From Rathayibacter caricis DSM 15933 (GTDB lineage: Bacteria > Actinomycetota > Actinomycetes > Actinomycetales > Microbacteriaceae), in NCBI RefSeq assembly GCF_003044275.1, contig NZ_PZPL01000001.1:2170001-2234000 (forward strand): 64,000 bases of DNA, given 5' to 3'. The first letter of the stretch is position 1, and each line of letters starts with the position of its first letter. Positions 19,403 to 28,794 of this stretch are shown in pieces. Under the pieces are notes generated by a model. That model ran no database searches. It had not been told where the DNA came from and was given only the letters and a program-made list of their open reading frames with translations. The translations under genes and the position numbers were made by a program.

Positions 19403-21061
19403 TCAGACCGAGGCTGGGGAGGATTCACCGTTCGGGCCGACGGTGAGGAGGGGCAGGGCGACGCGGAAGGTCGCTCCGCCGCCCGGGGTCTCGACGACGT
19501 CGACGCGGCCCTTGTGCGCGGCCACGATGGAGGAGACGATCGCCAGCCCCAGACCGCTGCCGCCGGTCTCGCGGGTGCGGGACGTGTCCGCGCGCCAGAA
19601 GCGCTGGAAGATCTTCTCGCGGATCTGCGGCGGGATGCCCTCGCCGTGGTCGATCACTTCGAGGAACGCGAGGCGGCGCGCGCGGTCGACCGCGACTCCG
19701 ATCTCGATGGGGGTGTCCTCGGGGGTGTACCGCACGGCGTTGCCGATGAGGTTCGTGAGCACCTGACGGATCTTGTTCTCCTCGGCCATGACCAGTGCGG
19801 GGAGTCCCGCCTCCTCGGGAGCGGGCTCGGCCGTCCCCGCAGCGATCTCCTCGGCCTTCACCCGGCTGGGGCGTCGGCGGAGTCGGGCGAGGCGGGCGCC
19901 GGCGGCGGCGATGGGACCGGTCAGGCCGGCGGCCGCCGTCTGCAGCGGCTGCGTCGCGGCTCCGGTGAGATCGTCGTCGTCGAGGGCCGGCGTCTCGAGG
20001 GGGGTGTCGTCACGGGTCTCGACGCCGAAGTCGCGGTCGGGCCACGAGGCCATCGCGTCCATGGCGGCGTCGCGCGCGAGGGGCATCAGGTCGACGGGGG
20101 CGAGAGCGAGCGGCTTCGTCTCGTCGAGACGGGCGAGCTCGAGCAGGTCCTCGACGAGACCGCCCATGCGGATCGCCTCCTTCTCGATGCGCTCCATCGC
20201 CTGGCCGACGGCCTCGGGCGTCTGCAGAGCGCCCATCCGGTACAGCTCGGCGTAGCCGCGGACCGAGACCAGGGGCGTGCGCAGCTCGTGGCTGGCGTCG
20301 CCGACGAAGCGGCGCATCTGATCGATCGTGCGCGCACGGTCGCGGAACGCGGTGTCGATCCGGCCGAGCATCGCGTTGAGCGAGCGGTTCAGCCGCCCGA
20401 CCTCGGTGTTGGGCGTGGTGCCGTCGAGTCGCTGGCTGAAGTCGCCGTCGGCGATGGCGGCGGCGGTGCGCTCGACCTCGCGCAGCGGCGCGAAGGTGGT
20501 GGTGACGAGCAGGCGCGTGAGCATCGCGCCGATCACGACGATCGCGACTCCGAACCCCAGGAAGATCGTGAGGTAGATCGTCATGATGTTGTCCACGCCG
20601 CGCGTGGACGTGGCCAGCAGCAGCGTCTGGACCTGGTTGCCCTGCGAGTAGGTCGTCGCGACGAAGTGGTACTCGATCTTGCCGTTGACGCTCTCGATCG
20701 TGCCGCGATCGTCTCCGAGATCGAGCGCCTCGTCGAGCGTGTACCTCGTCGGGAAGGCGGGGTCGTTCGGGCCGATCGCCGTCGAGTCGCCCTGCACGCC
20801 CTCGGAGTCGTAGACCGCGCCGACGTAGAGATTGTCGTCGTCGCTCAGACCGGCCTCGCCCTTCGCGCTCAGCGTGTTGGCGACGAGCTGCGCCTTCACG
20901 GCGAGATCGCGGTCGAGCTGCGAGATGAGCTGCGGCTTCAGCATCGTCATGGTCCCGATGCCGGAGACGAGGAGGCCGAGAGTGAGCAGCAGGACCGTCA
21001 CCGCGGTGATCTTGGTCCGCAGGGAGATGGAGTTCCACCGCTCGGCCAGGGTCTGGTGCAT
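19403..21061 (-). CDS. two-TM sensor histidine kinase with inserted segment
   Basis: 552 aa from ATG 21061. TM1 about residues 21-43, extracellular sensor region about 44-158, TM2 about 160-185, HAMP, HisKA with phospho-His258 in GDASHELRTPLVSVRGY, and HATPase_c with NKIRQVLTNLIGNAVRYTPED, HGEGIPPQIREKIFQRFWR and GGSGLGLAIVSSIV. A Pro/Ala/Arg-rich insertion of about 70 residues (about 365-440, including LARLRRRPSRVKAEEIAAG) splits HisKA from the N box and is unusual in length. Partner of the response regulator upstream (103-bp gap). The stimulus is unknown; the layout is MprB/TcrS-like. Confidence 0.92.
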   Translation of the reverse strand: MHQTLAERWNSISLRTKITAVTVLLLTLGLLVSGIGTMTMLKPQLISQLDRDLAVKAQLVANTLSAKGEAGLSDDDNLYVGAVYDSEGVQGDSTAIGPNDPAFPTRYTLDEALDLGDDRGTIESVNGKIEYHFVATTYSQGNQVQTLLLATSTRGVDNIMTIYLTIFLGFGVAIVVIGAMLTRLLVTTTFAPLREVERTAAAIADGDFSQRLDGTTPNTEVGRLNRSLNAMLGRIDTAFRDRARTIDQMRRFVGDASHELRTPLVSVRGYAELYRMGALQTPEAVGQAMERIEKEAIRMGGLVEDLLELARLDETKPLALAPVDLMPLARDAAMDAMASWPDRDFGVETRDDTPLETPALDDDDLTGAATQPLQTAAAGLTGPIAAAGARLARLRRRPSRVKAEEIAAGTAEPAPEEAGLPALVMAEENKIRQVLTNLIGNAVRYTPEDTPIEIGVAVDRARRLAFLEVIDHGEGIPPQIREKIFQRFWRADTSRTRETGGSGLGLAIVSSIVAAHKGRVDVVETPGGGATFRVALPLLTVGPNGESSPASV

Positions 21062-21164
21062 GGCGGTGGGACTCCCTCGATGGCGGAACGGCGGCCGCCC
21101 CGCGAGGGGGCGACCGCCGGGGTGCGGAGCTCCGGGCTCCGCGACGTCGATCACGACCCGGAGG

Positions 21165-21854
21165 CTAGGCCTTCGCGACCTTCAGCATGTATCCGAATCC
21201 TCGCTTGGTCTGGATGAGCGATTCCTCCGAATGCGTGTCGAGCTTACGTCGGAGGTACGAGATGTAGGACTCGACGATGCCCGCATCGCCGTTGAAGTCG
21301 TACTCCCACACGTGGTCGAGGATCTGCGCCTTGCTGAGCACGCGGTTGGGGTTGAGCATCAGGTAGCGCAGCAGCTTGAACTCGGTGGGGCTGAGCTCGA
21401 CCGGCTCGTCGCCGACCAGGACCTCGTGGGTGTCCTGGTCCATCGTCAGCTCGCCGGCGCGGATGACCGCGTCCTCCTCGGCGTGCATCGTGCGGCGGAG
21501 GATCGCCTTGATGCGCGCGACGATCTCGTCGAGGCTGAACGGCTTGGTGACGTAGTCGTCGCCGCCGACGGTGAGACCGGTGATCTTGTCCTCCGTGTCG
21601 TCCTTCGCCGTGAGGAAGAGGATGGGGGAGGTGTAGCCGGCCGAGCGCAGGCGCTTCGTGACGCCGAACCCGTTCATGTCGGGGAGCATGACGTCGAGGA
21701 TGATCAGGTCGGGCTCCTCCTCGAGGACGGCCGAGATGGCCTGCGCGCCGTTGCCCACCGCGCGCACGGCGAAGCCGGCGAAGCGGAGGCTCGTGGTGAG
21801 CAGGTCTCTGATGTTGGGCTCGTCGTCGACGATGAGAATGCGGGGTCCGTCCAT
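21165..21854 (-). CDS. OmpR-family response regulator
   Basis: 229 aa from ATG 21854. Receiver with D10, D11, phospho-acceptor Asp54 (LIILDVMLPDMNG) and Lys in YVTKPFSLDE; winged-helix output domain (ELSPTEFKLLRYLMLN, AQILDHVWEYDF, VESYISYLRRKLD, RGFGYML). First gene of the pair with the downstream kinase; the intervening 103 bp contain a GC-rich hairpin (21089-21115) that may set the ratio of the two products. Resembles the MprA/TcrA/PrrA subgroup; regulon unknown. Confidence 0.92.
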   Translation of the reverse strand: MDGPRILIVDDEPNIRDLLTTSLRFAGFAVRAVGNGAQAISAVLEEEPDLIILDVMLPDMNGFGVTKRLRSAGYTSPILFLTAKDDTEDKITGLTVGGDDYVTKPFSLDEIVARIKAILRRTMHAEEDAVIRAGELTMDQDTHEVLVGDEPVELSPTEFKLLRYLMLNPNRVLSKAQILDHVWEYDFNGDAGIVESYISYLRRKLDTHSEESLIQTKRGFGYMLKVAKA

Positions 21855-21939
21855 GAGGACATCTTCTGCGCGTTGCCTGAACGGAATCTGGGAGCCGAGT
21901 GGTGGGTGGCTCGACACCGCCCCGGTGCCGTCGGTGCGA

Positions 21940-22188
21940 TCAGGACGCGCGGCGTCGTCGCACTCCGACGATCAGCATCGCGATCATCATCAGGAAGGCG
22001 ATGGGCAGGCCGACGAGGGGGACCGCGAAGACGAACTGCCACAGCGGACCCTCGTACCGCTCGACTCCGAGGAGGGGCGCGAGGAGGATCGCGAGGAACG
22101 CGAGCACCGTCACGGCGATGATCGCGATGAACATGTAGGCGAGGGTGCGCTCGGCGCGTCCGATGCCCGCCGGCTGCTGTGGCTTCAC
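21940..22188 (-). CDS. small two-TM membrane protein
   Basis: 82 aa. Two hydrophobic helices (about residues 19-41 and 52-74: FAVPLVGLPIAFLMMIAMLIVGV) followed by an Arg-rich end RRRRAS, which places the C-terminus inside. No known domain. It lies between the response regulator and the divergent cold-shock gene, in the same direction as the former. Function unknown. Confidence 0.65.
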   Translation of the reverse strand: MKPQQPAGIGRAERTLAYMFIAIIAVTVLAFLAILLAPLLGVERYEGPLWQFVFAVPLVGLPIAFLMMIAMLIVGVRRRRAS

Positions 22189-22219
22189 CCCCCAAGGATA
22201 GGCCGCACCGGAGAGCCTC

Positions 22220-22225
22220 TAAACT
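22220..22225 (+). promoter_or_regulatory. -10 box of the second cold-shock gene
   Basis: TAAACT at 22220-22225; unlike the leaderless genes, the start codon follows after about 32 bases and is served by AGGAGGGG at 22244-22251. Confidence 0.45.
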
Positions 22226-22257
22226 GGTGGTTGCTTCGATTCCAGGAGGGGTTCTGC

Positions 22258-22638
22258 ATGCCTACCGGCAAGGTCAAGTTCTACGACGAGGAGAAGGGCT
22301 TCGGCTTCATCAGCACTGATGACGGCCAGGAGGTCTTCCTGCACGCTTCCGCGCTGCCCTCGGGGACCGCGGTGAAGCCCGGCACACGCCTCGAGTTCGG
22401 CATCGCCGACGGCAAGCGCGGGGCTCAGGCCCTGACCGCCCGCGTCATCGAGGCGCCCCCCAGCATGGTGAAGATGAACCGCAAGTCGGCCGACGACATG
22501 TCGGTGATCGTCGAGGACACCGTCAAGCTGCTCGACGGCATCGGCACCGGCCTCAAGCGCGGTCGCTACCCCGACAAGGCCCACGGCCGCAAGATCGCGG
22601 CGCTGCTGCGCCGGGTGGCGGACGAGCTGGATGCCTGA
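22258..22638 (+). CDS. cold-shock domain protein with C-terminal extension
   Basis: 126 aa. Cold-shock domain in residues 1-66 (RNP1 KGFGFIST, RNP2 VFLHASAL), then about 60 residues of helical extension (ADDMSVIVEDTVKLLDGIGTGLKRGRYPDKAHGRKIAALLRRVADELDA) present in actinobacterial CspB-like proteins paired with DUF3027. Strong AGGAGGGG ribosome binding site seven bases before the ATG. The stop overlaps the DUF3027 start by eight bases, so the two are co-expressed. Confidence 0.93.
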   Translation: MPTGKVKFYDEEKGFGFISTDDGQEVFLHASALPSGTAVKPGTRLEFGIADGKRGAQALTARVIEAPPSMVKMNRKSADDMSVIVEDTVKLLDGIGTGLKRGRYPDKAHGRKIAALLRRVADELDA

Positions 22639-23578
22639 CGCCGACGGCACGACCGGCGACCTCGCGTCGCCCGAAGGGGAGGAGTCCCTCCTGCTCGCCG
22701 ACACCGCCGGTGCTGCCGCGGACGACGTCACCGGCACCGAGGGAGTCGACGTGTCGACCCTCGAGGTGGAGGCGTCGATCGTGATCGCCGACGTGTCCAC
22801 CGAGGAGGATCTGCCGACTCCGGGAGCCGGTACCGAGCTCGATGAGCCTCGGGCCGAGTCCGACGCGGAGTCCGGACTCCCGGCCGCCGTGGACGAGTCG
22901 GACGTCGAGAGCGCGACCGGGGGATCCGAGTCGGAGGCCGACCTCGTGGTCGACGGCTCCGAGCCGGGGAACGAGGACGTCCTCGAGGACGAGGCGGTCG
23001 AGCCCGTCTACGAGCTCGACGCCGTGCTCGCCGCTTCCGAGGAGCGGGCCCGCGAGGCGCTCGCCGACGTCGCTCCGCCTGGAACGATCGGACCGCTGGT
23101 GGCGACGCTGGCGCAGGGCGAGCACGTGGTCTCGCTCCAGTTCGCGAACCTCATGCGGGGCTACCCGGGATGGCTCTGGACGGCGACGCTGTCGCGCATC
23201 GACGAGACCGAGGACGTCAACGTGCTCGAGGTCGAGCTGCTGCCCGGCGAGGGAGCGGTGCTCGCTCCGGACTGGGTGCCGTGGACGGATCGCCTGGCGG
23301 ACTACCGCGCGGCGCAGGACGCGGCCGGCGAGGAGTCGGACGACTCGGACGAGGACGACACCGACGACGACGATGACGAGGCGGACGAGGACGCTCCCGA
23401 CTCGGAGGACGAGTTCGACGATCAGGTCGTGCTCGACGACGACGACGACGACGAGTCGGAGGATGACGACGACTCGGATGACGACGACGATGACGACGAC
23501 GACGAGTCCGACGATGACGATGAGTCCGACGACGACGACTCCGATGACGACGACGACCGGGATGACGACGACCGCTGA
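22631..23578 (+). CDS. DUF3027 protein with extreme poly-aspartate tail
   Basis: 315 aa. Residues 1-120 are acidic and disordered; 125-235 hold DUF3027 (LADVAPPGTIGPLVATL, FANLMRGYPGWLWTATLSRI, VELLPGEGAVLAPDWVPW). The last about 80 residues consist almost solely of Asp, Ser and Glu. The DNA there is a GAC/GAT/TCG repeat, prone to slippage. DUF3027 has no assigned activity; constant pairing with a cold-shock gene suggests RNA- or ribosome-related work, which is inference. Start overlaps the cold-shock gene by eight bases. Confidence 0.88.
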   Translation: MPDADGTTGDLASPEGEESLLLADTAGAAADDVTGTEGVDVSTLEVEASIVIADVSTEEDLPTPGAGTELDEPRAESDAESGLPAAVDESDVESATGGSESEADLVVDGSEPGNEDVLEDEAVEPVYELDAVLAASEERAREALADVAPPGTIGPLVATLAQGEHVVSLQFANLMRGYPGWLWTATLSRIDETEDVNVLEVELLPGEGAVLAPDWVPWTDRLADYRAAQDAAGEESDDSDEDDTDDDDDEADEDAPDSEDEFDDQVVLDDDDDDESEDDDDSDDDDDDDDDESDDDDESDDDDSDDDDDRDDDDR

Positions 23579-23617
23579 GTCGGCACCTCCCGTGGTGGCA
23601 GCGGGGGAGGGGGCGGC

Positions 23618-24475
23618 GTGATCGGCATCGACACGCTCGTCTCCTACCCCGACGGCGCCACCTCCTCCGAGGGGGAGATCGTCCACCTCGAGGCGCTGGA
23701 GGAGGGCCGTTGGGCGGTCGTCCTCGACGCGACGGCCGCTCATCCCGTCGATCCCACCTGGCCGGACCAGGGGCCCGACGAGGGCATCCTCGTGGCCGAG
23801 GGCGTGCGCTACCGACTGCTCGACTGCCGCATCGCAGCGTGGGACGGGCGCACCCTGCACCTCGGCGACCGGCTCCCGGTCCGCCTCGGCACCGAGGGCT
23901 GGGTCTTCGTCGTCGCGCACGTCGTGGCCGACGCGTCCGCGCTCGCCGAGGGGCAGCGGATCCGCGTCGAGGCCGACCGCGCCCGCCGCGACGAGTTCTC
24001 GCGCGGGCACACGGCCTGCCATCTGGCCTCGCTCGCCCTGAATGCGGCGCTCGCCGACTTCTGGAGCAAGCCGGTGCGGACCGATTCCCTCGGCAGCCCC
24101 GATTTCGATCAGGCCGCGATCCAGTCGTCGCTGATCCGCCCGTCGGGCTCGACCGACGTCTACCGGCTCGGGAAGAGCCTGCGGCGCAGCGGCTTCGACA
24201 CCGCCCGGCTGCAGGAGGCTCTGCCGGAGATCGAGGAGCGGCTCGACGCCCTGCTGGCGGAGTGGACGGCGGAGGACGCCTCCGTCGCCGTCGAGCGCGA
24301 GGACGAGCTGCTCGGCTCCCGCCGGACCTGGCGGTGCCTGCTCGCCGCTGGCGAGGCGTCGATCCCGTGCGGAGGAACGCACGTCGCGAGCCTCGCGCAG
24401 CTCGGCGCCGTCTCGGTGGAGCTGTCCCTCGATCCGGTCGCGGCGACGCTCACGATGGAGACGGACGCCTCCTGA
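23618..24475 (+). CDS. AlaX-like tRNA-editing domain protein (metal-dependent)
   Basis: 285 aa from GTG 23618, preceded by GGGGGAGGG. N-terminal beta-barrel (residues 1-115) like the editing-associated domain of alanyl-tRNA synthetase, then the zinc-site pair RGHTACHLASLALNAAL (HxxxH) and IPCGGTHVASLAQLG (CGGTH), the four-ligand set of AlaX and of the AlaRS/ThrRS second domain. It should remove wrongly attached amino acids from tRNA in trans. It is longer than minimal AlaX-S and close to AlaX-M in layout. Downstream of DUF3027 by 39 bp. Confidence 0.85.
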   Translation: MIGIDTLVSYPDGATSSEGEIVHLEALEEGRWAVVLDATAAHPVDPTWPDQGPDEGILVAEGVRYRLLDCRIAAWDGRTLHLGDRLPVRLGTEGWVFVVAHVVADASALAEGQRIRVEADRARRDEFSRGHTACHLASLALNAALADFWSKPVRTDSLGSPDFDQAAIQSSLIRPSGSTDVYRLGKSLRRSGFDTARLQEALPEIEERLDALLAEWTAEDASVAVEREDELLGSRRTWRCLLAAGEASIPCGGTHVASLAQLGAVSVELSLDPVAATLTMETDAS

Positions 24476-24479
24476 GCCC

Positions 24480-24707
24480 TCAGCGGCGGTTGCGGCTGTA
24501 GAAGAGGCCGATGGTGCCGAGCACGACGCCGATGACGACGGTCGACAGCACGAGCGGAGGCACGTCGACGCCGACCGAGGCTGCCACGAGGACGCCGATC
24601 AGCGCCGCGACCCAGACGAGGCAGCCCACGAGCAGCGCCCGGGCGTCGTCGCTCGGGTAGGGCGGAGGACTCGGTCGACGCTCCTCCTCGCGGAGCCACA
24701 GCCTCAT
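24480..24707 (-). CDS. DUF2530-type two-TM membrane protein
   Basis: 75 aa. Pro-rich start (RRPSPPPYPSDDARAL) and two membrane helices (about 23-44 and 52-71), ending YSRNRR. Length, topology and the neighbourhood beside serC agree with DUF2530 of actinobacteria. Converges with the AlaX-like gene (4-bp gap between stops) and lies 14 bp after the end of... serC reads in the same direction downstream of it. Function unknown. Confidence 0.65.
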   Translation of the reverse strand: MRLWLREEERRPSPPPYPSDDARALLVGCLVWVAALIGVLVAASVGVDVPPLVLSTVVIGVVLGTIGLFYSRNRR

Positions 24708-24721
24708 CCTCCGCCCGCCCG

Positions 24722-25843
<1,122 letters not shown>

Positions 25844-25966
25844 TTAATACTAGGGTTCCCGGCTCGCCCCCTCCTTCGAGTGACGAAGGCCTGGCGCCGT
25901 GCGGCTTCGCGGAAGTCGCGACACGGTGCCCAGTAAGGTTGAGCGCGCCGAGACGGGAAGGCTGAG

Positions 25967-26659
25967 ATGACGGATCTGATCGACACCACCGAGATGTACC
26001 TGCGCACCATTCTGGAGCTCGAGGAGGAGAACATCATCCCCCTCCGTGCGCGCATCTCGGAGCGTCTGAGCCACTCGGGACCGACCGTCTCGCAGACCGT
26101 CGGACGCATGGAGCGCGACGGTCTCGTGGTCGTCTCCGGAGACCGCCACCTCGAGCTCACCACCGACGGGCGCCGCAAGGCGATCCACGTCATGCGCAAG
26201 CACCGCCTGGCCGAGCGGCTCCTCCACGACGTCATCAAGCTCGACTGGGAGTTCGTGCACGAGGAGGCCTGCCGCTGGGAGCACGTCATGAGCGAGCAGG
26301 TCGAGCGCCGACTCCTCGAGATGCTCGACCACCCGACCGAGTCGCCCTACGGCAACCCGATCCCGGGTCTCGACGAGCTCGGCGACACCCCGGCGTCGCG
26401 CTTCGCGGACGGCGTCATCAGCCTGCCCCGCTTCGTCGCCGGATCGACCGAGCCCAAGCGCGGAGTGGTGCGTCGTCTCGGGGAGCCGGCGCAGGTCGAT
26501 CCCGAGCTGCTGCTCCAGTTGAAGCAGTCGGGCGTCATGCCGGGAGCAGAGGGCGAGTTCTCGGCCCTCAACGGCTACGTCCTCGTGCGCATCGACGGCG
26601 CGGAAGCGGGCATCGAGCTCCCCAACGAGGTCGCGGCCCACATCTTCCTCGTCGTCTGA
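25967..26659 (+). CDS. DtxR/IdeR-family metal-dependent regulator
   Basis: 230 aa. Winged helix (residues 1-70: MTDLIDTTEMYLRTILELEEE, SHSGPTVSQTVGRMERDGLV), dimerisation and metal-binding domain (RKHRLAERLLHDVIKLDWEFVHEEACRWEHVMSE, with metal ligands in HEEACRWEHVM) and a C-terminal SH3-like domain (about 150-230). The three-domain form is that of iron-responsive DtxR/IdeR rather than two-domain MntR. With Fe(II) bound it would repress iron-uptake genes. GGGAAGGCTGAG precedes the ATG. Confidence 0.92.
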   Translation: MTDLIDTTEMYLRTILELEEENIIPLRARISERLSHSGPTVSQTVGRMERDGLVVVSGDRHLELTTDGRRKAIHVMRKHRLAERLLHDVIKLDWEFVHEEACRWEHVMSEQVERRLLEMLDHPTESPYGNPIPGLDELGDTPASRFADGVISLPRFVAGSTEPKRGVVRRLGEPAQVDPELLLQLKQSGVMPGAEGEFSALNGYVLVRIDGAEAGIELPNEVAAHIFLVV

Positions 26660-26931
26660 CGACAGGTCCCCGAGCGGCCCCTGGGCGAGCGCTGGATGCG
26701 CTCCTAGCGCATCCCGGGACGGACTGCACGCCGATGTCGTGATCGGGCCGCGTCGAATGGTGACAAATCGGTAACGGTCGCATACGCTCTGGGGAGCCCT
26801 GCATCCGGACCCCGGTTCCAGGGCGCGGAATCCGACGTCCCCCTGCCCGTCTCGGACCACCGTGAACATCGATGCTTCGTGCATGAGACGGGACAGCCGC
26901 CTGGGCTGACGGGACGCGGAGGTCCACCCCT
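26660..26931. other. long leader region upstream of the NlpC/P60 gene
   Basis: 272 bp. GGTAACGGTCGCATACGCT near 26770-26790 could be the promoter, leaving a leader of about 140 nt that is rich in short inverted repeats. Such genes are often under a c-di-AMP riboswitch in actinobacteria, but the conserved ydaO motifs are not recognisable here. Confidence 0.35.
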
Positions 26932-27870
26932 TTGGCCGAGAACGACACCACCGGCAGCCCCGACCGGTACCGCTCCACCCACCCGAACAGCCCCCGCAGC
27001 ACCGCCTCCTTCGAGAACCAGCCGCCCGTCGTGCGCGCGCGGTTCCACTCCGAGGCTCCCGTCGCCCGCCGCGCGGTCCCGACCGCCCCGGCCCGTCAGC
27101 GCGACGTGACCGACTTCGTCCCCTCGCCCGCAGGCACCCCTCGCCGGCACCGCGGCCGGACGCTCGGCAAGGTCGCGATCGTCGGGTTCGCCGGCGCGCT
27201 CGTTGCGACCATGGCGCTCCCCGCCTACGCGTTCTCCCCGGGGACCGACAGCGCGAGCCCGTTCGCGGCGTCGCAGGCCGACCTCCTCCGTCAGGGCGAG
27301 GCGCAGACCGTCGCCGTCGCGGGCAGCGTCGTGCAGGCCGCGATCGCTCGCGACGGCTTCTCGGCCGAGGCGGCTCCTCCGCCCCCGCCGCCCCCCGAGC
27401 CGGAGCCCGTCGTCGAGCCGGTCGCCGACACCTCGGACGTCGAGACCGCCCGCGCGGAGACCGCCGAGACGTTCAACTCGTACGACGGAGCGTCGGCCGC
27501 CGAGCTCGCCGCGTCGGCGCCGACCACCGGGTACAGCCTCTCGGCCGTGTACAACACCGCCCTGCAGTACCAGGGCGTGCCCTACGTCTTCGGCGGAGCG
27601 GACCCGAGCGGCTTCGACTGCTCCGGTCTCGTGATGTACGTCTTCGCGCAGTACGGAATCTCGATGCCGCACTCGGCCGCGGGTCAGGCCGCGATGGGCA
27701 CCCGCATCCCGGTCTCGGAGGCGCAGCCCGGCGACCTCGTGATCATGCCCGGTCACGACGGCTTCTACGCGGGCAACGGCAACATCCTGCACGCGCCCTA
27801 CGCCGGTGCGAGCGTCCGCGTGCAGCCGATCTGGACGTCGGACTACTACATCGTGCGCATCCCGGGCTGA
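26932..27870 (+). CDS. NlpC/P60 peptidoglycan endopeptidase
   Basis: 312 aa from TTG 26932 (GGAGG upstream). Cytoplasmic basic segment of about 78 residues, one membrane helix/uncleaved signal (about 79-100, AIVGFAGALVATMALPAYA), Pro-rich linker, then NlpC/P60 (about 205-312) with catalytic Cys230 (GFDCSGLVMYVF), His275 (MPGHDGFY) and His287 (NILHAPY). It cleaves stem-peptide bonds in the wall during growth or separation. The unusually long N-terminal part before the signal helix is noteworthy, and an internal start near residue 78 would give a classical signal peptide. Confidence 0.9.
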   Translation: MAENDTTGSPDRYRSTHPNSPRSTASFENQPPVVRARFHSEAPVARRAVPTAPARQRDVTDFVPSPAGTPRRHRGRTLGKVAIVGFAGALVATMALPAYAFSPGTDSASPFAASQADLLRQGEAQTVAVAGSVVQAAIARDGFSAEAAPPPPPPPEPEPVVEPVADTSDVETARAETAETFNSYDGASAAELAASAPTTGYSLSAVYNTALQYQGVPYVFGGADPSGFDCSGLVMYVFAQYGISMPHSAAGQAAMGTRIPVSEAQPGDLVIMPGHDGFYAGNGNILHAPYAGASVRVQPIWTSDYYIVRIPG

Positions 27871-27886
27871 GCCCGGACGCCCGTCG

Positions 27887-27920
27887 ACGAGCCCGCTCCC
27901 TCTCCTGGGGGCGGGCTCGT
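27887..27920 (+). terminator. hairpin terminator of the NlpC/P60 gene
   Basis: ACGAGCCCGC (27887-27896) pairs with GCGGGCTCGT (27911-27920), with an inner TCCC/GGGG extension. It closes the upstream transcript before the small-RNA candidate. Confidence 0.7.
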
Positions 27921-27997
27921 TCGCGTCCGCGGGGGACGCGGTGTGAAATGCGGATGACGAATTCGGGCGAACCTCTGGTGTTTCGCGCCGGAAGGAA

Positions 27998-28241
27998 TAC
28001 TCTGAACCCCACTCCGCCGTACCAGCGGAGCGGTTCGTCGAGGGACGGAGTGCCGGGATGGCCGAGCGGAACGGGCACCACTGCGTGGGGCTGCGTTCGC
28101 GCGTGCGGCGGACCGACTCGATCCGGGCGGGGATCCTCTCCGCCTCGGTGCACTCCTCCGACACTCGGATACGCCACCACGACTCGACGCGGTGCTCAGC
28201 CGCGGCCCAGAAGGGCGCCGTCCACGCGACGGCGCCCTTCT
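27998..28241 (+). ncRNA. candidate small RNA, promoter to terminator without a credible ORF
   Basis: TACTCT (27998-28003) is a TANNNT -10 box, and a perfect 14-bp terminator ends at 28241. Between them lie a CTCCGC/GCGGAG hairpin (28012-28030) and a possible long-range stem GGAGTGC(C) near 28047 with GGTGCACTCC near 28147. The reading frames here are low-quality and lack start signals. The unit is separated from the NlpC gene by that gene's own terminator. Part of it (GGGATGGCCGAGCGG) recalls a tRNA D-arm, but no T-arm is present. Confidence 0.4.
28209..28241 (+). terminator. hairpin terminator before the HNH gene
   Basis: Perfect 14-bp stem, 28209-28222 with 28228-28241, loop CACGC, followed by TCGCG. 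Confidence 0.8.
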
Positions 28242-28296
28242 TCGCGTCCGGGGTGCTGCCGTGGTGCGACGGACGACGTCTGTTCGGAGGTCACTG

Positions 28297-28794
28297 ATGC
28301 GCACTCTGGTTCTCAACGCCGGCTACGAGCCGCTCGCGGTCGTCTCGTTCAAGCGGGCACTCGTCCTGCTGATGACGGAGAAGGCGACCGTCATCGCGGC
28401 CGACGAGGGCAATCCGGTGCACGGGGCGACCGGCGACTACGTGCGGCCGTCCGTGATCCTGCTGACCCGCTACGTGCGGATCCCGAGCTCGCGGACGGTG
28501 CCCGTCTCGCGGCGCGGGGTGCTGCGGCGCGACAACCACCGCTGCGGCTACTGCGGGATGCACGCGAACACCATCGACCACATCCAGCCGAAGTCGCGGG
28601 GCGGACGGGACACCTGGGAGAACCTCGTCGCCTGCTGCCACCGCTGCAACAACACCAAGAGCGACCGCACGCCCGCCGAGATGGGCTGGCACCTGCGGAC
28701 GGTACCGCGGGTGCCGCGGGCCGGCTCCTGGCTGGTGCGGGGTGCGGAGCGGATGGAACCCGAGTGGAACGGCTACCTGGCCCCTGCCGCCTGA
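28297..28794 (+). CDS. HNH endonuclease family protein
   Basis: 165 aa from ATG 28297 with CGGAGG six bases upstream. Starts MRTLVLNAGYEPLAVVSFKRAL, the conserved N-terminus of a widespread housekeeping HNH group. HNH core: Cys83/Cys86 (CGYC), Asp94-His95 (IDHIQPKSRGG) and Cys114/Cys117 (CHRCNNTK), forming a zinc-braced beta-beta-alpha metal finger. A DNA nuclease is expected; its biological target is unknown. Single gene; two copies of the structured repeat follow the stop immediately. Confidence 0.92.
   Translation: MRTLVLNAGYEPLAVVSFKRALVLLMTEKATVIAADEGNPVHGATGDYVRPSVILLTRYVRIPSSRTVPVSRRGVLRRDNHRCGYCGMHANTIDHIQPKSRGGRDTWENLVACCHRCNNTKSDRTPAEMGWHLRTVPRVPRAGSWLVRGAERMEPEWNGYLAPAA

Noticed and set aside
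26740..26931. c-di-AMP (ydaO-type) riboswitch in the leader of the NlpC/P60 gene
   Set aside because: Context is right and some CCTGCCCGTC-like sequence is present, but the conserved core and pseudoknot motifs could not be placed.
28046..28135. Class II tRNA (serine/leucine) in the small-RNA candidate
   Set aside because: GGGATGGCCGAGCGG resembles a D-arm, but there is no anticodon stem of the right form and no T-arm GTTCRANNC.
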